From Bordetella ansorpii (GTDB taxonomy: Bacteria; Pseudomonadota; Gammaproteobacteria; Burkholderiales; Burkholderiaceae_B): DNA of 64,000 bases. Where the stretch lies: NCBI RefSeq assembly GCF_900078705.1, contig NZ_FKIF01000010.1, forward strand, positions 310,001 through 374,000. The letters run 5' to 3'. Shown here one piece after another: positions 35,213 to 42,617 of the stretch. A model generated the notes under the pieces. It was given only the letters and a program-made list of their open reading frames with translations. It did no database searches and was not told the DNA's origin. The first letter of the stretch is position 1, and each line of letters opens with the position of its first letter. The position numbers were made by a program, and so were the translations under genes.

Positions 35213-35462
35213 GCGCGTCCTGGGCAGCTACCAGCCCGACGCCCAGCAACGCATCACGGGCGGTCCCGGCACCATGCCGTATGCAGGCGCTCAAACCGGC
35301 CCGTTCGTGGTGAGCGCCCGATATGGCTCTGGCATCTCGTTCGCGGGCAGCACCGTGGACACCAACTACGGCGCTATGGCGTTCGACAATGCCCGGACCG
35401 CCCGCACCTCGTCCGAAAACCGATCTACCAACGTTGCGTTCGCGCCAAGGATCCATGTGTGA
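35202..35462 (+). pseudogene. Silent tail-fibre C-terminal cassette D
   Basis: 87 codons: TANARVLGSYQPDAQQRITG, variable middle with VVSARYGSGISFAGST, then SSENRSTNVAFAPRIHV stop. The last block matches the expressed tip (SSETRSLNAAYAPRIHV) closely. Its stop lies only 4 bp from the stop of the expressed cassette on the other strand, so D and E are tail-to-tail. Confidence 0.83.
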
Positions 35463-35466
35463 ATGC

Positions 35467-36270
35467 CTATACATGGATTCGGGGCGCATATGCAGCGTTC
35501 AAGCTACGGGTCTCCGAAGACGACCTGGCCGTGAACGCGCTGTCGAAGGTGATCGACGACGAACCGCCAACGGTTCCGCTGTTCCCGACCGGTACTGTGT
35601 TGAACGGACTGTCGGAAAAAACGCCGCTGGCGCTCTGCGACGTGGCTGTCCGGCCGACCCAGCCCAGGCCACCATTGAGCCGCTGCATGGCATCCGACTG
35701 CCGGGACCCGAGGGTCCTGGCATTTGCAGTGTCAGCGTCAGTACCGTATGCGCGGTCGAACATATTGCGCATGTCCGGCACGCGGATCTGGCCACCCGAC
35801 CTGGCGAAGTTGTAGGCTCCGACGACATAACTGGCGGCTGCGACCAGGAGGCCGTTCTCCTGCGCCCAGGCCAGCAAGTGCTTTCCGGGATAGGTGGTTT
35901 CGTTGAGCCAGGCACCTTCGGCGGCGATCTGCCACGGGCGCGCGGTGCGCGACCATCCGTGTTCGTACTCGCCCAACTTGGCCGATCGGTAGCCGCCCGT
36001 CCAGTACGTACCCAGCGGCACCCACACCCAGACGTCCTGGGCTTCGATGACCCACACGGGGCCGACATCAGCCGTCAGCGCCGTCACCGTCGCCATGCTC
36101 ATCACCGGCATGGTGCGATCCACGCGAGCCAGCTCGAAGCCCCTCGGCGTCTGGCCGTCGTGAACGTGAAGGGTCCCGCGGGTCGTGTTGACCGTCACCT
36201 CGCGGACCTTGCCGGTAAACGTTTCATGCTCGCCGGCCGTGCCGCCGCGCAGTTGCAGAGGGGTACTCAC
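35467..36270 (-). CDS. Tail fibre with exchangeable C-terminus
   Basis: 267 residues. Residues 1-180 are constant: a short adaptor (LQLRGGTAGEHETFTGKVREV), a beta region with WVWVPLGTYWTGGYRS, and the tail-collar segment GGQIRVPDMRNMFDRAYG at ~161-178. Codon 181 lies in core E, and residues 181-267 are the currently expressed tip, ending AAYAPRIHV. The GTG start overlaps the stop of the preceding fibre-related gene. The tip is expected to contact the host receptor. Three of the four silent tips match it in length and all match it in end sequences, so replacement by inversion keeps the frame. Confidence 0.85.
   Translation of the reverse strand: MSTPLQLRGGTAGEHETFTGKVREVTVNTTRGTLHVHDGQTPRGFELARVDRTMPVMSMATVTALTADVGPVWVIEAQDVWVWVPLGTYWTGGYRSAKLGEYEHGWSRTARPWQIAAEGAWLNETTYPGKHLLAWAQENGLLVAAASYVVGAYNFARSGGQIRVPDMRNMFDRAYGTDADTANARTLGSRQSDAMQRLNGGLGWVGRTATSQSASGVFSDSPFNTVPVGNSGTVGGSSSITFDSAFTARSSSETRSLNAAYAPRIHV
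35720..35731 (-). repeat. Recombination core E inside the fibre gene
   Basis: The same 12-bp core in the opposite orientation to A-D, encoding (D)TANAR at codons 180-185 of the fibre. Left flank GCTGA, right flank CAGGACCCTCGGG. The codon phase is identical to that of all four silent copies. Confidence 0.85.
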
Positions 36271-37118
36271 GTCAGGTCTCCCAAATCCAGGTTGCCCAGG
36301 TCGTCAATGGTGACCGAGCTCTTCGTTGCCAGCGAACCCAATCCGAGCGCGGTGCGAGCGCCTGCCGCGGTGGTGCTACCGGTGCCGCCACTTGAGATCG
36401 GAAGCGCGCCCGTGACGCCGAACGTAATGTTCGCCGTACCATCGAATGACGTGGCGGCCGTTGAGGCCAGGTTGACCTGGAATGATCGAGGCGTGGTCAA
36501 CTTCACGGCGGCGAGCGCGTTCCCGCCGGAGTCGAAACGGGCCACCAGCCACTTCAGCGCGTTCCGGGTAACCTGCAGCAGACTGGCCACGGAAGTGGAC
36601 GTTCCTGCCGCAGGCAGAGTACTCGCCGCCGCAGCGTCGGCCAGGGTGTAGTTCGCAGCGGCCAAGCCGGCGGCGGCGATACGCGCGTCCACCCGTGCAT
36701 TCGTGTAGTACAGGTTGGCCGCACCCTCGACAACGTCGTCCGTCGTCCCAGGCGAGGCGACCAGCTCCACATAGGTGGAGCCCGACCAGCGGTACTGTCG
36801 ACTGGTGTCCAGCGCCACAAATATCTTGCCCGTCTCGCCAGGTGTGGGAAATCCTGCCCTGTTCGCGTACTCGAGCACGTCGTCGACGTATGACGGCAGG
36901 TTGGCCGCCGGTACCTTTTGATCCGCGCCCAGAGGGGCAACGCCACCGGCAACGCCGACCTGGCTGAACCCGACCATCGGCAGGCCGCCCGGCGTGACGC
37001 CGTCGTGGACGACGACGACCTTCTTAGTGATGTCCACCGTGAGTTCGCGCTGCGCCCCTACAAAGGTGGCGTGTTGAGCGGTCGTACCGCCCCGGAATTG
37101 AAGTGTTTTCCCGCTCAT
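36267..37118 (-). CDS. Tail-fibre-associated structural protein
   Basis: 283 residues. It begins with the same adaptor as the fibre (LQFRGGTTAQHATFVGAQRELTVD, compare the fibre start) and has the phage-tail block NLYYTNARVDARIA, followed by SFQVNLASTAATSFDGTANI and ISSGGTGSTTAAGARTALGLGS, a pattern common in tail-fibre shafts. It ends LGNLDLGDLT, the same tail as the preceding gene. Overlapping start and stop codons couple it to both neighbours. Probably a shaft or connector for the variable fibre. Confidence 0.75.
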   Translation of the reverse strand: MSGKTLQFRGGTTAQHATFVGAQRELTVDITKKVVVVHDGVTPGGLPMVGFSQVGVAGGVAPLGADQKVPAANLPSYVDDVLEYANRAGFPTPGETGKIFVALDTSRQYRWSGSTYVELVASPGTTDDVVEGAANLYYTNARVDARIAAAGLAAANYTLADAAAASTLPAAGTSTSVASLLQVTRNALKWLVARFDSGGNALAAVKLTTPRSFQVNLASTAATSFDGTANITFGVTGALPISSGGTGSTTAAGARTALGLGSLATKSSVTIDDLGNLDLGDLT

Positions 37119-37444
37119 GAGAGGTTCCCAAGGTCAAGATGATCGAAACCGTCGTCGTCGCCAGGCGTCGGGTCGGTAATGCTGCCGAAATCGAAAACCT
37201 GATGTGCGCGGACCCCGCGCTTGGCCAGCTCCTGTATCGCAGCCAGCAACTGCCCGTTGTTGGTGGCGTCCAGGGTCAAGCCGGCTGCCTCGATGACCGT
37301 GGCTATTTCCTCCTGGACGGCATCGAACCACTCAGCCTCCAGATCGGTCGCCGGGAGCCCTGCAACGAGGTCTCCGTTGGTGAACCCGTCACGACCTGCA
37401 CCGAACTTGTTCTGCAGCCGTGTGGGAGTAGCTATTCGTCGCAT
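37115..37444 (-). CDS. Small tail protein upstream of the fibre genes
   Basis: 109 residues: MRRIATPTRLQNKFGAGRDGFTNGD, then an acidic helix EAEWFDAVQEEIATVIEAAG, and NNGQLLAAIQELAKRG. This combination is seen at the N-termini of many phage tail fibres (the EWFN-x-QEEI block), so it looks like a detached fibre N-terminus that attaches to the baseplate. It ends DDDGFDHLDLGNLS, sharing the LGNL end with the next gene. Coupled by ATGA overlap. Confidence 0.7.
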   Translation of the reverse strand: MRRIATPTRLQNKFGAGRDGFTNGDLVAGLPATDLEAEWFDAVQEEIATVIEAAGLTLDATNNGQLLAAIQELAKRGVRAHQVFDFGSITDPTPGDDDGFDHLDLGNLS

Positions 37445-38064
37445 AGCGTGCCTATAGAAAGTAAGCCGGAAGAGTCCTCGTAACCAACGAGCGCAATGGT
37501 GTGCGCCGGCCGATAGCGCGACAGCAAGCAGAGCAGCCCGGGATCCCCCCACACGCGCAGTGGAGCCGTACACGCCGTGGTAGCGGTGGCCGATACGGCT
37601 TCGGTAGCAGCCCCGGTATTTACCCGCCAGGCGTAGCGCCACCCGCCCTGGTTGATTGCGGCTGTGCAGCGACTGGTCGCCCGGAACGGGACAAACTCCT
37701 GGATCCGAGCGTCGGGGTACCCCAATGTGACCGCCATCTGCCGGAAGTACTCCGGCCGAGCGTCGCCGAGCATCAGCCGACGGGTGTTGACCCGCAGGCG
37801 CCGCTGGTCTTTGCTGACCTGCTCATTGAGGCATCCGCACTCGTCGGGAAACAGCCGTTCCCAATCTTCAAGAAGTTCATCGGCCTGCAGCGGGTCGAAC
37901 TGAGCCACCAAGGACAGCGCCCTCTGCTCGACGCCCCTCATGGCAGCGCCGCACGCCTCAAGGACTCGCGCCAGCACACCGTCGGCGGCGCGGTTGATCG
38001 CTGAACTCGGGGGCAGCAGCGCTAGCAGCGCCTCGCGCCAGGCGCCCACACTCATGGGGTCCAC
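37432..38064 (-). CDS. Mu gp48-like tail protein (DUF2313/YmfQ)
   Basis: 210 residues. WREALLALLPPSSAINRAADGVLARVLEACG, then LFPDECGC and RRLRVNTRRLMLGDARPEYFRQMAVTLGYPD are the DUF2313 pattern. Baseplate-periphery protein next to the fibres. The GTG start at 38064 has GGAGG six bases upstream, better than the ATG nine bases later, although it overlaps the preceding gene by 13 bp. Confidence 0.87.
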   Translation of the reverse strand: MDPMSVGAWREALLALLPPSSAINRAADGVLARVLEACGAAMRGVEQRALSLVAQFDPLQADELLEDWERLFPDECGCLNEQVSKDQRRLRVNTRRLMLGDARPEYFRQMAVTLGYPDARIQEFVPFRATSRCTAAINQGGWRYAWRVNTGAATEAVSATATTACTAPLRVWGDPGLLCLLSRYRPAHTIALVGYEDSSGLLSIGTLCDE

Positions 38065-39107
38065 TGGACACCTCCGAACGTTGCCAGCTCGCTGGCCAGG
38101 CAGACCACATTGCCTGCGGGTGATACCAAACGATGATCAGTCTCGCCGGCGGCGATCGATATCGCCTCGGACATATGACTGCGCAACAGCGTTCCACCCG
38201 GCACAGCGTCGCGAACGTGCATGTCCTGCAGCTCGGCGATGACGGCGGCGCGCACCTCCGGCGTGTCCGGACGCAGCCCGGCAATCACATAGATAATGGG
38301 CTTGGCCACGACCGCCAGTACGTAGAGCTCGGCGGTGACCGGCCGCACGGTTTCGATGTGCGCCTGAACAGCCTCGATCTCCCCCGCATCGGGAATGGGA
38401 TCGTCGTCGTCATCGCGGACAAAGCGAACTACGACTGTTCCAGGCCCCATGCCTGCGGGCGTACACCAGGCCCGGGTGACACCCGGAACCTGTTTTGCCC
38501 ACGCCACATAATCGTCAGCGCTGCCACCGTGCGGAGGGCGGCGGATGCGTTCCAGGATCCGAGCCCGGAACGGTTCAGGGCTCTCGACGTCGGCACCTCC
38601 AGAGATTGCCGTCGATGCCACGGCCACGCTGTTGATGCCGGCCACGGGGCTGACGAGGGTGAACTGGGCGCCCGGCGCGGTGTTGCCGGCCTGCCCAGGC
38701 TCTTCGGCGGTGATCCTGGCGACCGCTGTGCCGCCGGCCACAATGACCCCGACGTCGACGGTGTATCGCGCGCCGTCCGCGCGCTGGAGCACGCTGCCGG
38801 CCGGCAGCGCAGCGCCGTCAGCCCCCTCGATGGGCAGCGGCCCCGTCGCCGCTGCGGCAGGGGTCCGCGTGACACCCCAGCGCGCGCCGTGCGTATCGAG
38901 ATATTCAGCATCGCACTGGTCGGGCCACGCCCGCTTCAGCAGTATTTCAACGTACTTGTACAGGGCATCGAGACCACCGGACAGCACGCGCACCACGACG
39001 CCCACCAGGCTGCGCCGGGCTCGCGCGAGAACGCCCGGCAAGCGGCTTTCCATTTCGGATGCCGTCTGGTCGATCAGTTCAGGGAGAGTGGGACGGTTGA
39101 ATGCCAT
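38052..39107 (-). CDS. Baseplate J-like protein (Mu gp47)
   Basis: 351 residues. The N-terminal LPELIDQTASEMESRLPG, the central AARWGVTRTPAAAATGPLPIEG-type block, and GGADVESPEPFRARILERIRRPPHGGSADDY in outline are the P2 J / Mu gp47 family signatures. It forms the wedge of the baseplate. The start MAFNRPTLPEL was chosen over upstream ATGs because it follows gp46 by 1 bp. Confidence 0.92.
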   Translation of the reverse strand: MAFNRPTLPELIDQTASEMESRLPGVLARARRSLVGVVVRVLSGGLDALYKYVEILLKRAWPDQCDAEYLDTHGARWGVTRTPAAAATGPLPIEGADGAALPAGSVLQRADGARYTVDVGVIVAGGTAVARITAEEPGQAGNTAPGAQFTLVSPVAGINSVAVASTAISGGADVESPEPFRARILERIRRPPHGGSADDYVAWAKQVPGVTRAWCTPAGMGPGTVVVRFVRDDDDDPIPDAGEIEAVQAHIETVRPVTAELYVLAVVAKPIIYVIAGLRPDTPEVRAAVIAELQDMHVRDAVPGGTLLRSHMSEAISIAAGETDHRLVSPAGNVVCLASELATFGGVQWTP

Positions 39108-39108
39108 T

Positions 39109-39585
39109 TCACGCCTCGCCGAACGATTCCCCGGCCAGGCGCCACGCTTGCGTCTCGCCATTCCACTCGAATCGGTAGCGCCGGTCCACGCCATTGACGC
39201 GCAGGGTGACGTAGATCACCAGCCAGCCCATCCGCGGGACGAATGCGCTCACGCTGACGGCGCTGGCCAGGCCGTCAGCGACCATCCATGCGAGCGCCTC
39301 CTGGGCATAGTCGCGGGCTCGCTGAACCACGGATGGCAGCTGCTTTTCCCTCGCCAGCAACCACCATCGGCAGCCGAACCGGTCACCCGGCGGCGTGGCG
39401 TAGGCATCGGCCCACCAGCCGCGTCGATCCTCTCCAGGCCCCACCTCATGCTCCTGTGCCATGCGGTCGGTGCACAGGCTCAGCAACACAGCCGTTTTCA
39501 GCGTGTCGTCGCCAGCGAAATCGGCCCCGTCCAGGCTCATGTCGAGCAGGCCGGTTTCAGGGTCGAGGGAGAGTGCGCAGTCCAT
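39109..39585 (-). CDS. Mu gp46-like baseplate protein
   Basis: 158 residues: LSLDPETGLLDMSLDGADFAGDD near the start, DRRGWWADAYATPPGDRFGCRWWLLAREKQ in the centre (in outline), the GP46 family pattern of W25-like baseplate components. A late-promoter motif lies 34 bp upstream. Confidence 0.9.
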   Translation of the reverse strand: MDCALSLDPETGLLDMSLDGADFAGDDTLKTAVLLSLCTDRMAQEHEVGPGEDRRGWWADAYATPPGDRFGCRWWLLAREKQLPSVVQRARDYAQEALAWMVADGLASAVSVSAFVPRMGWLVIYVTLRVNGVDRRYRFEWNGETQAWRLAGESFGEA

Positions 39586-39618
39586 GCCCGCAATCCTCGC
39601 GGATCACGGAGGAACCCT

Positions 39619-39639
39619 CTATTAAACGGGTTTACCTGC
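39619..39639 (-). promoter_or_regulatory. Late-promoter motif, copy 3
   Basis: Minus-strand AGGTAAACCCGTTTAATAG, matching GGTAAANCCRTTTAATAG. It ends 34 bp before the gp46 start and overlaps the 3' edge of the gp45 gene. Confidence 0.65.
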
Positions 39640-40214
39640 TAGCGAACCGGCCCGCCGGAGACGGCGTCGCCGGCCTGGACGCCGTCGTGCTCATGGTTCA
39701 TGCCGATATCGACGCCCTGGTGTTTGACGCTGTCGCCGGTGAAATTCACGGGGCCGGCGATGTTGTTGCCGACCCCTGTCTGGTTTTCGACGGAGATGCC
39801 GCCACGCACGCGCACGTCGGCGTCCAGGTCAATCAGCGGCGTGTCGGTCACCGTCACCGGCCAGCCGGCACCGCGAATGATGATGCCGCCGCGCGTCAGA
39901 TGCACCACCTGCCCCAGGTCGTCGTACAGTGCGACTTCGCCTTCGGACAGCCCACGCAGGCGGTACCGTCGGTCGTCGACGCTGATCACGATCACGTGGT
40001 TGGTACTGCCCCCGACCGACAGCGCCACGCTCTCGGCGTCGTCGTACGGCACAGACGTCAGGCCATATTGCTGGAACCGCTCCACGCGGTCGCGCACGAC
40101 GCCCGCCTGGATCCGGACCTGCATGGTCTGCAGCCCGCCTGCATCGTCGACCCCGCCGATCAGGGCGCGGGCGATGGCCAGGCGCAGACGGCCGACCGCG
40201 GCGGAGAAATTCAT
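39639..40214 (-). CDS. Baseplate assembly protein V / spike (Mu gp45)
   Basis: 191 residues. The N-terminal LRLAIARALIGGVDDAGGLQTMQVRI leads to an OB fold, then a repetitive beta region and a C-terminal histidine and acidic stretch (VKHQGVDIGMNHEHDGVQAG) that may bind metal at the spike tip, as in Mu gp45, where iron sits at the needle end. Forms the central spike under the tail tube. Confidence 0.9.
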   Translation of the reverse strand: MNFSAAVGRLRLAIARALIGGVDDAGGLQTMQVRIQAGVVRDRVERFQQYGLTSVPYDDAESVALSVGGSTNHVIVISVDDRRYRLRGLSEGEVALYDDLGQVVHLTRGGIIIRGAGWPVTVTDTPLIDLDADVRVRGGISVENQTGVGNNIAGPVNFTGDSVKHQGVDIGMNHEHDGVQAGDAVSGGPVR

Positions 40215-41326
40215 CGTGCGCGCCCCTTGCCAGATAGATCCCAGGGCGTGTCATCGTCACCCCGATGCTTGCGGCGCTTGCGCCGGCGGCGCGGCGAGGC
40301 GCCCTCGAGGTCGAACGCCTCCGGCCGGCAGACCGTGAGCGTCGTGCGCCGGCCGCGCTCGTCCAGGCTATACCGACATGCCGCGATCAGCATGTCCATG
40401 TCCAGGAACATCCTGGGACTGATAACCCGTACCAGGGTGTTCGGTCGCCACAACGCGCCAGTCTGCCCGTCCCGGCCAGTGCGCCAGCCCACGACAACGA
40501 TCCGGGCGCGCTTGCCTCGACCCATGCGGGTGGAGACCTCCCACTGGGCACGCTCCTGGGATTCTGCCGTGCTCAGCCCCTGTTCGGAATGGATGATGAG
40601 CGGCCGATATCGGTCGATCTCCGGATCCTCGGCCGCGGCTTCGACGTGCGCGGCGATCTCGCCATACTGGTTGTCGGTGCCCGTCCGTTGTGCCTTGAGC
40701 AGAATCTTGGAGTGCCGCCGCGCCCAGGTGTGGCGCGCCTCGATCCGCTTGATATTCTCTCCCTCGACCAGGCGCGTCTCGATGAGCTCCTCGCTCGCCC
40801 GGGTCAGCACGAGGTGTCCCTCCGGCGAGCTGGTCACCAGCACTGCCTTGGCGCGCGCGGCACGGTCGATGGCATCGAACGCTTTCTCGCCATCGTCCAG
40901 CGCGAAGCTCTCGAATACATCATCCTCGGCCAGCATCAGTACGTCGATGCCGAACGGCTTGCAGATGTCCCGTACGATTTGCGAGAGCCGTGCGCCGTTC
41001 CACTGGCCGCCGCCATGGATCGCCGAGCTGTCCACCAGGTCGCCGGTCTTGTCGCGGCCGCTTACGGTCAACGCGCAGGATTGATCGTCCAAGTCGATGT
41101 TCAGGGTATCGATGTAGCCAGTGATGAGCAGGTCGCGCCCGACCCGCACTTCGCAGGGTAGCCCCTCGCGCAGACCGATCGGGGCATCCTGGCCAGGCCA
41201 GCGGTGTGTCAACGAGAGCTCGAATTCGCCAGCGAGCTGCTCGATCCCGCGCTCGACCGTGACGGACTTCCAGCCGCCATAGGCCCGCCCACCGACCACT
41301 AGCGTCAGCAGATTATCCTGGGCCAT
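40211..41326 (-). CDS. Baseplate hub protein (Mu gp44/P, gpD-like)
   Basis: 371 residues. LTLVVGGRAYGGWKSVTVERGIEQLAGEFEL (outline) at the N-terminus and GYIDTLNIDLDDQSCALTVSGRDKTGDLVDSS are the Mu P/late control D hub signatures. It links the tail tube to the spike. The C-terminal tail is very basic (RRRRKRRKHRG). Overlaps gp45 by 4 bp. Confidence 0.9.
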   Translation of the reverse strand: MAQDNLLTLVVGGRAYGGWKSVTVERGIEQLAGEFELSLTHRWPGQDAPIGLREGLPCEVRVGRDLLITGYIDTLNIDLDDQSCALTVSGRDKTGDLVDSSAIHGGGQWNGARLSQIVRDICKPFGIDVLMLAEDDVFESFALDDGEKAFDAIDRAARAKAVLVTSSPEGHLVLTRASEELIETRLVEGENIKRIEARHTWARRHSKILLKAQRTGTDNQYGEIAAHVEAAAEDPEIDRYRPLIIHSEQGLSTAESQERAQWEVSTRMGRGKRARIVVVGWRTGRDGQTGALWRPNTLVRVISPRMFLDMDMLIAACRYSLDERGRRTTLTVCRPEAFDLEGASPRRRRKRRKHRGDDDTPWDLSGKGRAR

Positions 41327-42615
41327 CAGCGCAGCACCTCCAGCTCGCGGGCCGGCACGAACAGGGGGTTGAGTACCCCGTTGCGCGTGACGATCTCGTC
41401 GGCCCGCGTAGCATCCTGGTACACGCGCTGCGCGATCAGCAGCGCGGGCAGCACCGCCTGGGTAGTGATGGTCGAGCGTTGCAGCAGCCGATCGGCTTGC
41501 TCCGACACGTCGCGCACGATGGCCACGCGCAGGGCGATCAGCGCGGCCGCCACTTCGGCCGGCGGATCGTAGGCCTCCAGCTCGTGGTCAATCTCGTCGA
41601 GCACTACGGCGGCCTGTTCCTGAGCGTCTTGCGACGTCACGATATCGCCGGCGCCAATCGCGTCAGACAGGATCCGCGCCTGCGCGGCCACAACCTGCGC
41701 ACGGACGAACTCCTGCACCACGGCCAAGTTGACCTGGCGCTGCGCGGCCGTCGTCCCCCGGCGCTGCGCCGCCCCACCTTCGCCTCCTTCTCCGCCGGGC
41801 GGCACGCTGGACGCCACCCCGGGAGTCACCCATGGCGCAGGGTCGTTCGCGCCGAACTCCGCGCGCAGATCGGCCAGCGCGGATTTCGGCCGGCGCAGGG
41901 CTAGGTTCAATTGCTGATACAGCGACTGCATCTGCAGCGCCAGCGTTTCAGGGGTGCGGATAAGCGCCGACACGCGACTGGATATCGACGAGATTCCGCG
42001 CACGATGTCGCCTGCGGCCTCGACCAGACCGTTCAGACTGACCATGCGCTGCAGAGCGTCCAGGGCAGACGTGACGCGCCCGATCACGTCCGTCGCCAGG
42101 ACGGCCGCGCCCGAAACGTCGAGCAGCGACGCCAGGCGATCGATGGACACCAAACCCAGGCCGTCGGCCGCGTCGTGAACCAGGCCCTGGGTACTCGAGG
42201 CCTCCTGGGGAAACGTGTTTTCGCCGGCCTCGGCGAACGTGATGGAGAACCGCGCGACGCCGCCCTCTGCGCTGGATTCCCGGATGCTCACCTGCCCGAT
42301 GACGACGACATTGAGCATGCCGTAGCGCGGATGGATAAGCTCTCCGGGGCCATAGGCCTCCAGCGCCGCGATCAATGCGTCGCGCTGCTGCAGGTAATCT
42401 TCACCGAGCACATAGCCCGTGATCTGGAATTGCCGCGCACGACGGCCCAGGTCGTCGGCGAACGGCACGTCGCGCAGGGGATACTCGTGCAGCTCGTTGC
42501 GCCGGCCCACGCCGGTATCCGAGTCGGTAGTGCGGAATGGCACGCCGCGAAAGCTCGCACCCACACCAGCACCATCGGAATGGTTCACCCGCCGCAGTTC
42601 TTCACGCCACCCCAT
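41326..42615 (-). CDS. Mu gp43/N-like baseplate protein (DNA circularisation N-terminal family)
   Basis: 429 residues. The N-terminus MGWREELRRVNHSDGAG, SFRGVPFRTTDSDTGVGRR and FADDLGRRARQFQITGYVLGEDY are the DNA-circularisation/N family block. The middle is helical and alanine-rich, with a glycine-rich linker GGEGGEGGAAQRRG near residue 270. Despite the family name the protein is structural, in the baseplate of Mu. Ends one base into the hub gene. Confidence 0.9.
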   Translation of the reverse strand: MGWREELRRVNHSDGAGVGASFRGVPFRTTDSDTGVGRRNELHEYPLRDVPFADDLGRRARQFQITGYVLGEDYLQQRDALIAALEAYGPGELIHPRYGMLNVVVIGQVSIRESSAEGGVARFSITFAEAGENTFPQEASSTQGLVHDAADGLGLVSIDRLASLLDVSGAAVLATDVIGRVTSALDALQRMVSLNGLVEAAGDIVRGISSISSRVSALIRTPETLALQMQSLYQQLNLALRRPKSALADLRAEFGANDPAPWVTPGVASSVPPGGEGGEGGAAQRRGTTAAQRQVNLAVVQEFVRAQVVAAQARILSDAIGAGDIVTSQDAQEQAAVVLDEIDHELEAYDPPAEVAAALIALRVAIVRDVSEQADRLLQRSTITTQAVLPALLIAQRVYQDATRADEIVTRNGVLNPLFVPARELEVLR

Positions 42616-42617
42616 AT

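Noticed and set aside
34654-35462. Four consecutive small genes with ATG starts (34654, 34919 and others)
   Set aside because: The apparent ATGs are formed by the HV/HA codons at the end of the previous cassette (CAT G..). There are no ribosome sites, and the frames are homologous only to the fibre C-terminus, so they are cassettes, not genes.
33826-36270. Diversity-generating retroelement, as in Bordetella phage BPP-1
   Set aside because: No reverse transcriptase, no template/variable repeat pair with adenine-specific changes, and no Avd-like gene. Variation here is by whole cassette, with recombination cores.
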